A DNA stretch of 50,174 nucleotides, from contig REBZ01000135.1 in the NCBI GenBank assembly GCA_007692495.1, positions 1 to 50,174 on the forward strand, in the 5' to 3' direction. Below, piece after piece: positions 39,743-48,102 of the stretch (position 1 is its first letter; every line of letters begins with the position of its first letter). Source of the stretch: Alkalicoccus sp. (lineage in GTDB: Bacteria; Bacillota; Bacilli; Bacillales; Salisediminibacteriaceae). Under the pieces are notes generated by a model, which did no database searches, was not told the origin of the DNA, and saw only the letters and a program-made list of their open reading frames with translations. Both the position numbers and the translations under genes were made by a program.

Positions 39743-40513
39743 TTAGTTCGGGTTCATGCCGCCGTCTACAGTGTACTGGCTGCCGGTGATATAAGAAGCT
39801 TTGTCAGAGGCTAAAAACAGCATGACCTGGGCAATTTCCTGTGCTTCCGCGTACCTTTTCATCGGAACGGCTGCCGCAAAACCTTCATGAACGCCTTCCG
39901 GATCGGCAGGGTTAATGCCTGATTCAATCGCCCGCATCATCCGGGTATTAACCGGCGCCGGACAAACAGAGTTGACCCGTATGCCGTGGTCAGCCGTTTC
40001 CAGGGCCGCCGTCCGTGTCAGCCCGATTACCGCATGCTTGGAAGCAATATAGGAGGCCATTCCAGGGGAACCGATCAAACCGCCGACAGAAGCTGTGTTA
40101 ATGATCGATCCGCTTTTGTTTTTCGCCATCATTGGAATGACATGCTTCATTCCTAACAGTACCCCTTTTACGTTGACGCTGGTCACTGCCTCAAAGTTGG
40201 ACACGTCTGTTTCTGTGATCATCTGATACTTTCCTTCAATACCGGCGTTGTTTACAAACACGTCGATCTTTCCGAGTTTATTCTCTGCAAATTCCACAAA
40301 TTTTTTCACATCATCTTCTGAAGAGACATCTGCGGCAATACCATAACAGGTGCCGTGTTTTTTTAACTTTTCGACACCCTCATTGACGGCTTCCTCCTTT
40401 AAATCGACAATGACAACAGATGCTCCTTCCTCTAAAAAAGCCTGCGCTGCAGCCAGCCCAATCCCTCCGGCGCCACCCGTAATGACGGCACCTTTACCTT
40501 GAAGACTCATCAT
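39743..40513 (-). CDS. SDR family oxidoreductase
   Basis: Classical NAD(P)-dependent short-chain dehydrogenase of 256 residues. Cofactor motif TGGAGGIG near 12-19, NNAGIEG near 88, catalytic Ser in NTASVGG, YIASK near 155, and the C-terminal YITGSQYTVDGGMNPN typical of this subfamily (glucose/ketone reductases and 3-oxoacyl-ACP reductase relatives). Substrate not determinable. GAGGGAGGGAT lies before the ATG pair at 40513. Promoter at 40542-40571. Confidence 0.93.
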   Translation of the reverse strand: MMSLQGKGAVITGGAGGIGLAAAQAFLEEGASVVIVDLKEEAVNEGVEKLKKHGTCYGIAADVSSEDDVKKFVEFAENKLGKIDVFVNNAGIEGKYQMITETDVSNFEAVTSVNVKGVLLGMKHVIPMMAKNKSGSIINTASVGGLIGSPGMASYIASKHAVIGLTRTAALETADHGIRVNSVCPAPVNTRMMRAIESGINPADPEGVHEGFAAAVPMKRYAEAQEIAQVMLFLASDKASYITGSQYTVDGGMNPN

Positions 40514-40541
40514 TATCCCTCCCTCATTGAGTGATACTTTT

Positions 40542-40571
40542 ATTATAATCTGAATTTTCTGTTAATGTAAA
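40542..40571 (-). promoter_or_regulatory. SigA promoter of the SDR gene
   Basis: On the minus strand TTTACA (40571-40566) and a perfect TATAAT (40547-40542) are 18 bp apart. Confidence 0.7.
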
Positions 40572-40671
40572 AAAAACAGCCTGCTATAAAAGTTCATTTT
40601 CAGCGGGAGGGAACAAAACAGCTGGCGGTAAGGCAGGAGCTGTATGCCTATCTCTAAAAAGGTCATTTTGT

Positions 40672-41055
40672 TTATGCGGGCTTCGTTTTCAGCTGTTCGA
40701 GAAAGCCGGCAATACTTTCTGCGGATTGCACATAAAAATACGTAAGAAGAAGCAGAATCAAGATCAACAGAGATGAACTAATTAAGAAGCAGTGCAAGCA
40801 GCTGAAAGATAAGGGTACTCTGAAAAAGAAGGTTCTGCTGGGATTGGATTTCATTGATCAGGAGAATCGACCCAAGTTCGAAGGAAGATTCTTTCTCATT
40901 AATAAGAATAGTTTCAGTTGCACCACTTATTCTCCGCTAGATTTCCAAAACACCATTTTTTCCTTCATAGGCATAGACGACCGGAGATAGGAAGCGGACA
41001 CTACGGTCAGTGGCAGAATAAAAAGAAGTAGAAAAAGGGCGGGTAATCTTTTCAA
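40672..41055 (-). pseudogene. Decayed membrane protein gene
   Basis: Three frames join into one plausible protein on the minus strand. From a TTG at 41055 comes a signal-like LKRLPALFLLLFILPLTVV and about 20 more residues, ending in a stop near 40927; another frame continues with ISGATETILINEKESSFELG and QLLALL, stopped by TAG; and the third frame gives LISSSLLILILLLLTYFYVQ to the stop at 40672. That makes signal, short outside domain and a C-terminal membrane helix, broken twice. It lies 48 bp after the frameshifted gene at 41103, in the same direction. Family not recognised. Confidence 0.45.
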
Positions 41056-41102
41056 AGCATGTTTTCTTTATCCTGCCGTCTTAAACAACAGGAAGCTGTT
41101 TG

Positions 41103-41410
41103 TTACGGGAAGCTGCGCTGATTGGGTACGGAGTTTTTTCTGTAATTCCAGGCGACAGCTGAGAGAAGCGTCCACCCGCAGACGAGAAGAACATATGGCG
41201 GGCGGTCTATATAAAATAGAGAAAACAAGGTGAGCGGGACGAGAATGATTCCACCCGCGATAACCGTCGGCATATCTTTTTTATGCCGGATGTTTTGTTG
41301 ATTAACACATAAACGAGAAGGAAGGGTAAGCTCCCTAAAAGGAAACCCGCAGTAAGCAGGTGGAGGCAGCTGCTTCCGGCAAGCTCCAGCAGCTGCTCTA
41401 CTGTTACCAT
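41103..41410 (-). CDS. Membrane protein split by a -1 frame change
   Basis: One frame starts at 41410 (MVTVEQLLEL...) with a hydrophobic helix up to residue 37 and reaches SGIKK at codon 45; the -1 frame then continues DMPTVIAGGIILVPLTLFSLFY and a second helix to a stop at 41103. Joined they give a 102-residue protein with three hydrophobic helices. The junction is A_AAA_AAG in the zero frame (41282-41276), a classical -1 slippery heptamer. Without slippage the product is 67 residues with an unlikely tail. Either a programmed shift or a one-base change in an A6 run explains it. The start overlaps the stop of the lipoprotein gene. Confidence 0.6.
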
Positions 41411-42075
41411 ACGACAGGCACGTCCTCAAGAATTTCCTCTGGATCGAGCGGGACAAACCAGTCGTCTGTTACAGAGAAATCCACTTCCTCTCCTTTATAG
41501 AGAAAATTAATTTCCCACTGGCCCGATGTGTAAAACTCCACTTCCCCGGTTTCTTCCTCGTAATGGGCACTCGTATGAATATTGTCCCATTCAAATCCGG
41601 GCATACCGGCTGAAAAAGTTCCGAGCTGCTCCATACCGATCGTATCAGGCGCAATTTCCTCCGCACCCTGCTCGAGTTCATAGCTAAAAGAAACAACACG
41701 GTTAAAATCAGCGTATTCTCCAGAGGGAACTCCTTCCAAAGAAACTGAATGAGTGCCGCCGGTACCCGGGTCCTCCACCGGCTCTTCCAGCTCCGGTGTT
41801 AAAGGAACATCGCTGTAACCTTCAGCTGTACCATCATTAAGAGCTTCACTGATGTACTGAAACAATTTTTCTGCTCCTTCCTCATCAAGCTCTGCCATTT
41901 CTCCGCTTTCCATATCGGTTTCTTCTAAAACGTGGACATCGAGTCCGTATTCGCTGCCAAGTTCCTGAATTTCATCTTCCGGCGTGTCGCCGCATCCGGC
42001 GAGCAGAAGCAAACTGCCTGCCGCAGTTAATATGTATTTGATAATAATCTCTCCCTGGATTATCCTCGTTTTCAT
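41404..42075 (-). CDS. Acidic lipoprotein of unknown function
   Basis: Exported lipoprotein of up to 223 residues with lipobox LLAGC. The ATG at 42075 lacks a ribosome binding site, while AGGGAG lies inside the frame at 42056-42051, followed by ATT-ATC-AAA-TAC; initiation at ATT 42045 or ATC 42042 would give a standard lipoprotein signal (IKYILTAAGSLLLLAGC). The mature part is acidic and beta-rich with paired GTFSAGMPGFEWDN and ETGEVEFYTSGQWEINF sections. No family recognised. The next gene starts within its stop codon region (ATGGTAA). Confidence 0.7.
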   Translation of the reverse strand: MKTRIIQGEIIIKYILTAAGSLLLLAGCGDTPEDEIQELGSEYGLDVHVLEETDMESGEMAELDEEGAEKLFQYISEALNDGTAEGYSDVPLTPELEEPVEDPGTGGTHSVSLEGVPSGEYADFNRVVSFSYELEQGAEEIAPDTIGMEQLGTFSAGMPGFEWDNIHTSAHYEEETGEVEFYTSGQWEINFLYKGEEVDFSVTDDWFVPLDPEEILEDVPVVW

Positions 42076-42235
42076 TATGAGGAATTTTTGTTGGCCTGTA
42101 ACTTACAGAAAAGTATACGCTAGTAAACAGCTTATTTCAATTAATTGGAAGGGTAGTATGCCTTCAGGTTTATGAAAAAGGAAAGAGTGGAAGAAGCGGA
42201 TAAAAAGAATGATTAAGAAAGGAGCTTTTCTTTTA

Positions 42236-42553
42236 ATGGACGTTTTAACTCTTTTAATCATCAACTTTCTCATCATTTCACTTCTGCTGATTGTTTTGGC
42301 GGCAGTGTATCGGAACAAAACAAAAAAGGATAAAGGGGTGGTGTTTAATTATTTTAAGCTGAGCTACCGGAGAAAACTGATCCGGACGTGGATAAGTCTG
42401 CCTTTTACGCTTATCGTCCTCATTCTTCTGTACATAATCACCGATTGGACAGAGCAGCTCTACATTGCGCTGGGAATTCTTCTATTTGCGAGTTTCATCA
42501 TTCAGCTTCTGTATAACTACGTGCAGTGGAAGAAAGAAGAGACGAGTGATTAA
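42236..42553 (+). CDS. Small membrane protein of unknown function
   Basis: The 105-residue protein has three hydrophobic segments at about 3-23, 51-66 and 70-92 with a basic loop (RNKTKKDKGVVFNYFKLSYRRK) between the first two. The start at 42236 has AAAGGAG eleven bases upstream, rather long; an ATG at 42209 would add nine residues but has no site. It is divergent from the lipoprotein gene and not related to any family I know. Confidence 0.55.
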   Translation: MDVLTLLIINFLIISLLLIVLAAVYRNKTKKDKGVVFNYFKLSYRRKLIRTWISLPFTLIVLILLYIITDWTEQLYIALGILLFASFIIQLLYNYVQWKKEETSD

Positions 42554-42714
42554 GCAGATACCGTCACTGTTTCAATAACTGGACATCGAAGAGTGAGTAT
42601 AGTAAATATACCTATAAGAAACCAATTAATGTACATATAGTTTCCAATTCATTCATCCAGGGTAGTTCTTTAAGAGTAGGTATTATTTTTTACATACGAA
42701 GGGAAGCGTTTATA

Positions 42715-43524
42715 ATGAAAAAGTACTACATACTCAGCTGTGCAGGAGCTCTTCTGCTCGCAGGCTGTGGAAATGATGAGGCGGAAAACACCGGAAATGA
42801 AGAAACAAATACCGAAGAAAACAATGCGGAGGCAGAAGAAAACAACGACGAAAGCCCCGAGCAGGACGAAGAAGCGGTGGAAGTTCTTGAAGAAGCCGTG
42901 GCGACACTTGAAGGAATGGACAGCGTCTACCGGGAAGCTGCTGTTGATTACTCCGATGATTCTTCGATGGTGGAGAAGCAGTCCATTTTTATAGAGGATG
43001 GATATATATATATCCACTCGGTACAAGAGGGGGGGGAAGCAGAGGAACCGCTGCATACTTTCACAGACGTCGATGATCCGGATTATTCGATCATCTACAG
43101 AGAAGGGGACGACGAAGCGGTACGCTACGAGACACCGGCTCCGCCGACAGAAGACACTCTCTGGTTCCGCATGGAAGCCGGCCAGTACGAAACTATGCTG
43201 GAGGAAGCAGACCTTTATTATGAAGGAGAAGAAGAAATAAACGACTACAGTACTCACGCTTTGGAAGTCGGCGGAGAAACGACAGAGAACCGCTGGTTTG
43301 ATGGGGAAAACTATATGCAGGTGCGTCTTGATATGGATGAAGACATGGAAGTAGAAATCGAAGGAGAGAACGCTTCGGATGAAGTGTATACGGATTTGAG
43401 CGAGGAAGTGCTCGACTATGAAATCAATCCGGAGTTCGATGAATCATTATTCGAAGTACCGGATGACATGGAGCTTACGGAAGGAACCGAGGAAGACATG
43501 GTGGAAGTTATTGATCAGGATTAA
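42715..43524 (+). CDS. Acidic lipoprotein, LolA/DUF6612-like
   Basis: The 269-residue lipoprotein has the signal MKKYYILSCAGALLLAGC, an acidic Asn/Glu linker of 40 residues, then a domain with VLEEAVATLEGMDSVYREAAVDYS, a strand with EKQSIFIEDGYIYIHS, TTENRWFDGENYMQVRLDMDE and a closing INPEFDESLFEVPDDMELTEG. The pattern is that of the LolA-like/DUF6612 lipoproteins of Bacilli (tentative). GAAGGGAAGC precedes the ATG. The very acidic surface fits a salt-exposed protein. Confidence 0.75.
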   Translation: MKKYYILSCAGALLLAGCGNDEAENTGNEETNTEENNAEAEENNDESPEQDEEAVEVLEEAVATLEGMDSVYREAAVDYSDDSSMVEKQSIFIEDGYIYIHSVQEGGEAEEPLHTFTDVDDPDYSIIYREGDDEAVRYETPAPPTEDTLWFRMEAGQYETMLEEADLYYEGEEEINDYSTHALEVGGETTENRWFDGENYMQVRLDMDEDMEVEIEGENASDEVYTDLSEEVLDYEINPEFDESLFEVPDDMELTEGTEEDMVEVIDQD

Positions 43525-43900
43525 GCAGCAATAAAAATTTTCTGTTCATACTGCTGCTGATTTATTGGAACAGATTTTTGAAAAAGAAGCAGACCGGACG
43601 ACATAAGCTCTGTACCGCAGGCGATCTGCAGGTGCGGAGCCTTTCTGGTGTGTTAATTTTAAGGCGCTTTATTCGAGATAGATTATTGCAAGTTTCCTGT
43701 CGCAGGATTCGGGACACACCTGAACGAGGGATGCTGAAAAGTGAAAAAAATTTACTTTGATAATGCCGGTAGAAAAACTGGTACAGCACGGACAATACTG
43801 TATGCCAGGGCAATTAAAAATGTAAAGGAACAGGGAATTTAATTCCAGTCGGGAAAACGTGTGATACGATAGGGCTGTATGAATAGTGGACTTAATTTTT
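43525..43900. other. Intergenic region, no gene recognised
   Basis: Short frames on both strands lack start signals. TCTGTTC (about 43540) and GAACAGA (about 43569) could pair over a long loop as a weak terminator. No phased repeat units are present. Confidence 0.35.
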
Positions 43901-44003
43901 GGCTCTGTTAAAGCTCCATTTTGATAGGAGGGGGGCCTGCGGCTCTTTTTTCTTCGCGCCAAGCCTGCCGGGTCGGAACGGAGTTTCTTCCGATCATCAA
44001 CAC
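43901..44003 (+). repeat. Dispersed GGCTCTGTTAAAGCTCC repeat, long copy
   Basis: Starts with GGCTCTGTTAAAGCTCC (43901-43917), holds GCCTGCGGCTCTTTTTTC in the middle and ends with CCTGCCGGGTCGGAACGG and TTTCTTCCGATCATCAAC. The outer blocks recur in order on the minus strand at 19612-19531, where the middle 29 bp are absent; fragments recur at 17804 and 7584. No coding frame runs through it, so it may be a MITE or insertion sequence end. Confidence 0.7.
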
Positions 44004-44039
44004 ATATCATTTTTAGTTTGTTTTAGGAGGCGGTTGCTC

Positions 44040-44366
44040 GTGAAACCTACATTACCAACATGTGAAGCCTGCAGTGGGCAGTTAACATGGACCCAGTCAT
44101 TGCGCGCCCAGCGGTTTTTTTACGAATATACATATTGTCCATACTGCAGGGAAAAGCAGTATATAAACACGCACAAAAAGCACCTTTCCGTGATCCTTCT
44201 GGCTGCTGTATCACCACTTATAATAAATCTTTTTATCGATTTATCAATCGTCAGCTCCTTAGCTTTGTATGCAGTAATTATAACGATTGGTTTTGTGGTT
44301 ACTCCTTTTGCTTACAGTTTGAAGTCCAAGGATCCAATACTTGCGAAGCGTGGAAACAGTGCCTGA
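44040..44366 (+). CDS. Zinc-ribbon membrane protein, CXXC-20-CXXC type
   Basis: The 108-residue protein starts with GTG at 44040 behind TTAGGAGGCGG. Two CxxC pairs (CEAC and CPYC) flank 21 residues, the layout of the TIGR04104 cxxc_20_cxxc family, presumably binding zinc. Two hydrophobic helices follow (about 52-72 and 76-95). Function is unknown; the family is common in Bacilli. The frame can be read upstream but has no start signal there. Confidence 0.75.
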   Translation: MKPTLPTCEACSGQLTWTQSLRAQRFFYEYTYCPYCREKQYINTHKKHLSVILLAAVSPLIINLFIDLSIVSSLALYAVIITIGFVVTPFAYSLKSKDPILAKRGNSA

Positions 44367-44413
44367 CACTCGCAAATAAACGGAGATTAAAAAGAACAGG
44401 AGGTATAAATTTT

Positions 44414-44983
44414 ATGTTAGAAATGATAAATATAAAGAAAAATCCAATTAGTATACTAATTTTTGTAATCTGTGTAATAGTATTTTTTGTGGCAAGGGGA
44501 ACAGATCCTGAAAATATAAGATTTCTAGCTTTCGATTATGAAGCATTACCCCAAAGATGGTACGCCATATTGTCCTATGGTTTTGTTCATGTGGATTGGA
44601 ATCATATCATCGTAAATATGGGTTTACTTTTATGGATAGGTATTTGGGTAGAAAGGCTGATTGGTTCAAAGAGATACATTGTTCTGGTCCTGAGCGGCAT
44701 CTTGGCTGGGGGCATAACGATGCTATTAAGAGAAACTGCAGGAATCGGATTTAGTGCTGGAGCTGCAGCCTTACTTTTTTATTACCATTTTGCTTTTCCT
44801 ACAAAAAAAGAGCTGCCATTTAATATCCCGAATGTTGTGCTTCCTGTTGTTTTATTAATTATTTCAGTAGGTGCCATTATCTTTGGATGGCTGCCATCAG
44901 TAGGTCATTATTCTCACATAGCTGGAGCATTAGTAGGGGTTATTTTTCTTTGGATTTTCCATAAACAGCATAGACCAATTTAG
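44414..44983 (+). CDS. Rhomboid family intramembrane serine protease
   Basis: The 189-residue membrane protein has six or so helices. Catalytic Ser is in GIGFSAGAAALL (G-x-S-x-G), catalytic His in GHYSHIAGALVG, and the oxyanion Asn in WNHIIVNMGLL. It would cleave membrane helices, target unknown. GGAGGTATAAAT precedes the ATG at 44414. Base composition is notably AT-rich compared with the genes around it, so it may have been acquired. It follows the zinc-ribbon gene by 47 bp. Confidence 0.88.
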   Translation: MLEMINIKKNPISILIFVICVIVFFVARGTDPENIRFLAFDYEALPQRWYAILSYGFVHVDWNHIIVNMGLLLWIGIWVERLIGSKRYIVLVLSGILAGGITMLLRETAGIGFSAGAAALLFYYHFAFPTKKELPFNIPNVVLPVVLLIISVGAIIFGWLPSVGHYSHIAGALVGVIFLWIFHKQHRPI

Positions 44984-45049
44984 AAAGATATATCCTAAAA
45001 CCCTGAGATAGGAAAATAAAACCGTTATAAAACGAAAGAAGGTCATTCT

Positions 45050-45364
45050 ATGATGAGCTCCATTTTAGAAATCATAGGGACGCTGCTGCCGCTTGTCCTC
45101 ATGGGAATAATTTCCGTTTTTGTCGTTGTTCGAATGAAGAAGAAGGCTGCCCAAGGCGCACTCGGAAGGAAAAAAACAAAAGAAGCTCAAACGATGCTGG
45201 ACAGCTTAATCCCTCTCGGTATGATAGCCGGTGTTACTGTATCTATATTTATTGGTGTATTTTTTCCTGGATTCTTCCTGTCAAACATCGGTTTCGGCGC
45301 CGGGATCGGTTTACTCGGAGGGTATATTGCTTACGAAATGTACAGCCGAAAAGGGGAGAGTTAA
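45050..45364 (+). CDS. Small membrane protein of unknown function
   Basis: The 104-residue protein has an N-terminal helix (5-27), a basic connector (RMKKKAAQGALGRKKTKEAQ), and two more helices (about 54-72 and 77-96). I do not recognise the family. AAAGAAGGTC precedes the ATG pair at 45050. It lies 66 bp after the rhomboid gene and ends 18 bp before the convergent hydrolase gene. Confidence 0.6.
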   Translation: MMSSILEIIGTLLPLVLMGIISVFVVVRMKKKAAQGALGRKKTKEAQTMLDSLIPLGMIAGVTVSIFIGVFFPGFFLSNIGFGAGIGLLGGYIAYEMYSRKGES

Positions 45365-45382
45365 TCAGGGAGCACCGGCGCT

Positions 45383-45936
45383 CTATAGTTTCTCTATTTC
45401 TTCCACAAGTTTATGAAGCCCGTCTTGAAAAAGGTGACCGCTGCTGACGAGCAGGCTGAGTTCCGCTGCTGGGAGCTTTTGTTTGTAGCGTGTAAGGTGG
45501 GAGGAGGGGACTACAGGGTCGTTCCGGCTGCCGAAAATAAAAAGTCGGCTATCTCCGGAAGGAGGGAGGTGGAATTTTCCATAAGAAGGAAAACTTCCGA
45601 ATCCCATCCGGTATCTTTTCCCCAGAATGGAGAAGCCACAATAAACAGGCCGGTTACCGGCGGAAAAGCAGTTTCTTCGGAAAGGTACTTCAGCAGGACA
45701 GAGCCTCCGAGCGAATGGCCGATAAGAATGACTTCCTCGTCGTTCATGGCGGCAAACTCTTTATCGAGCCGATCTTTCCATCGGGAATACTCAGGGTCTT
45801 CCGGTTCAGGCATTTTTGGAGCTGAAAAATAAAATTCCTTCCCGAGCGCTTCTTTTAAATACGCCTGCAGGCCGGTGTTTCCTTCCTGTAGTCTCTGAGG
45901 GCCTGCGCTGTGAATAAATAACACCTGCTTTTTCAT
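45383..45936 (-). pseudogene. Alpha/beta hydrolase with a one-base frameshift
   Basis: A YdeN/RBBP9-type serine hydrolase. The first frame from 45936 gives MKKQVLFIHSAGPQRLQEG, the nucleophile elbow GHSLGG and IVASPFWGKDTGW; from about 45607 a second frame continues GFGSFPSYGKFHLPPSGDS, FGSRNDPVVP with the catalytic Asp and SSGHLFQDG with the catalytic His, to 45383. One missing G in the GGATGGGATTC run would join them into a normal-length protein of about 184 residues. All catalytic residues survive, so a recent mutation or a sequencing error is likely. Confidence 0.8.
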
Positions 45937-46129
45937 TCCTTCTACCTCTCTTCTTTTCTGGGATTTTTATACTTATCCTCGATAAAAGATGATTGAAACC
46001 TCAAGAATGTGCCGCTTTTCCAGTACTCTGTAACGAAAAATGATTTATTAAATGGAAGCATAAAACCCATCTTTAAACGACAGAAGCCTTGCGCCGCATG
46101 TGATCCATCGGTTCAGAGCTTTTTTCTGT

Positions 46130-47026
46130 TTAAAAATATTCCATCCCATATTCCTGTTCAATCCACTCCTGTGCACAGCGGAGAAATACCTCGGTCAGTC
46201 CGGAAGCGGGAGTCTCCTTCGGGGAAGCAATGCCTATATCGCGGTACGAAGGGACGGTGAGCTCCCTGCATACGACGTTTCGATTAGTATCTTTTAGTAC
46301 GAGCTCTGGAAGAAGCGTGATGCCGAGTGCTTTTTCGACCATGGCAATGACCGCGTAGTCGTCTTTCTGCGTGTAGTGCACGTCCGGCCGGATATGGTGG
46401 TCTGTAAATACACGGGTAATTTCGTTTTCAATGCCTTCGTCAATTTCAATGTACGGAAACTGATCGAGCGCTTCCACAGGAAAATCTGCCTGCCCTGCAA
46501 ATGGGTGGTTTTCCGGGAGGACGACGACCATAGGGTCTCTTCTTAGAAAAGCTGTCTGAAGGTTTTCCGCTGCCGGCAGTTTAATAAAGCCGCAGTCGAG
46601 CCGTCCGGTGGTAATCCCGTGCTCGATTTCTTCATTATTGCCGTGAAGAAGCTCAAAATGCACTTTTGGATAGTCAGCTTTAAATTTCTGGATGATTCCC
46701 GGGAGCCACTGAGATGACACGCTCGTAAATGTTCCGACACGGATGAGCCCGGACTCCATTCGGTTCATTTCCTGTACTTTTTCCGTAAGGAGGCGGTGGC
46801 TTGTAAAGGCGGCCTCCATATACGGCAGCAGCTCCTGCCCAGCAGACGTAAGGCGCACGCCGGAGCGGTTCCTGATCAACAGAGCTGTTTCGTACTGTTT
46901 TTCCAGCGTCTTAATCGTGTGGCTGATGCCCGACTGTGTATAATTCAGCTTTTCCGCTGCTTTGGTTAAACTGCCGAGTTCCACGGTGCGGAGAAAAACT
47001 TCCAGCTGGGAGGCGTGCACAGACAT
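46130..47026 (-). CDS. LysR family regulator
   Basis: The 298-residue regulator has a typical N-terminal HTH (SQLEVFLRTVELGSLTKAAEKLNYTQSGISHTIKTLE by segments) and an effector domain with GLIRVGTFTSVSSQWLPGII and YIEIDEGIENEI. It is divergent from the LysE exporter gene, a very common arrangement in which the LysR protein activates the exporter on sensing its substrate. GGAAGGGATGTC surrounds the start at 47026. Confidence 0.92.
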   Translation of the reverse strand: MSVHASQLEVFLRTVELGSLTKAAEKLNYTQSGISHTIKTLEKQYETALLIRNRSGVRLTSAGQELLPYMEAAFTSHRLLTEKVQEMNRMESGLIRVGTFTSVSSQWLPGIIQKFKADYPKVHFELLHGNNEEIEHGITTGRLDCGFIKLPAAENLQTAFLRRDPMVVVLPENHPFAGQADFPVEALDQFPYIEIDEGIENEITRVFTDHHIRPDVHYTQKDDYAVIAMVEKALGITLLPELVLKDTNRNVVCRELTVPSYRDIGIASPKETPASGLTEVFLRCAQEWIEQEYGMEYF

Positions 47027-47142
47027 CCCTTCCTTTCATAAGTATTACTTATTTAAAACATGAAAAACATGAGTTTTACTTGTTTATCTGCTTTTATTAT
47101 AGTCATTTTATGACAAAAAAAGCAAAGGAAGGAGGAAAGATA

Positions 47143-47760
47143 ATGTTTGTACTCGACGCGGTTATTATCGGACTCGTGGCAGCTTTTCTGCCGGGCCCGG
47201 ATTTTGTTCTGCTCGTTAAAAACAGTCTGCAGTACGGTAGAAGGCATGGCATCTTTACTGCGCTCGGGGTGTCCGCGGCGGTCTTTCTGCAAATTACGGT
47301 CATTATTCTCGGGTTCAGCATTGTTATTCAAAAACTGCCGTTTCTATTGGATATCATCCGGGCGGCGGGCTCCTCCTATTTAATCTATTTAGGATATAAA
47401 GCGATGACGAGTGCTTCAGGAGCGGAAAATAAGCTTTCCGCACCCTCCTCAGGCCCTCTGCACGCGAAAACGAGTTTTTACAAAGGGTTTAACTGTAATT
47501 TTTTCAACCCGAATTCAATACTGTTTTTACTCAGTGTGTTTTCCCAGCTCGTAGAGGGTAACGTACCGATGCTTATCAACTGGATGTACGGCGGCATTAT
47601 TTTAATACTCGTAGCCGGTTTTTATACGCTGTTTGCCGTGGGTATTTCCGAGAAAACGTGCCGGACAATCTACATGAAATACAGCCGGACGATCGAACGC
47701 AGTCTCGGCCTCATCCTGATCGGTTTTGCTCTCACGATTGCGTATTCGATTTTTGAATAA
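47143..47760 (+). CDS. LysE/RhtB family exporter
   Basis: Amino acid exporter of 205 residues with six helices. The family start LDAVIIGLVAAFLPGPDFVLLVKNSLQYGRRHGIFTALG with the GPD motif is clear, followed by IYLGYKAMTSA and FYKGFNCNFFNPNSILF. Substrate not determinable (threonine, homoserine, lysine or similar). Start at 47143 behind AAGGAAGGAGG; the frame extends far upstream but in that region has no signal. Divergent from the LysR gene. Confidence 0.92.
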   Translation: MFVLDAVIIGLVAAFLPGPDFVLLVKNSLQYGRRHGIFTALGVSAAVFLQITVIILGFSIVIQKLPFLLDIIRAAGSSYLIYLGYKAMTSASGAENKLSAPSSGPLHAKTSFYKGFNCNFFNPNSILFLLSVFSQLVEGNVPMLINWMYGGIILILVAGFYTLFAVGISEKTCRTIYMKYSRTIERSLGLILIGFALTIAYSIFE

Positions 47761-48102
47761 ATTAGGAAGAGTTAAGAGAGCAGTAATCACAGCAGATTCC
47801 CTGAAGCACCTTTGATTATTATCTTATTTCACGAGAGACCAGAAGCTTAATGAAGTAGCTGCATCTTCTAACTGTGGCTTCAGCACCGCAAACTTAATTA
47901 GAAAAGGTTTTTATACCGGATGCAGCAGGGATGTACAATTTTCATTGGGGGGCAATGTTATTACCAGCCATAATGGTGTATAAACAAAGAAAAGGTTTTA
48001 GTTCTTTCGTGAACGGTAAATAAACAGAAGTAAGAAGCCAATCGGGAAAGCGGCATCACCTTAATGCAGCTTTCTACAAAATTTAAATGAGGAGGAGACA
48101 GA
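47761..48102. other. Intergenic region with a possible 22-codon frame
   Basis: A frame at 47955-48023 (MLLPAIMVYKQRKGF...) lies behind a G6 run and may be the relic of a gene or chance. GTTTTA (47995) and GGTAAA (48015) with a 14-bp spacer weakly resemble a SigB promoter for the YtxH-like gene downstream. No terminator is obvious after lysE. Confidence 0.3.

Noticed and set aside
44987-45049. Terminator between the rhomboid gene and the next gene
   Set aside because: Only a 5-bp TCCTA/TAGGA stem with no T-run.
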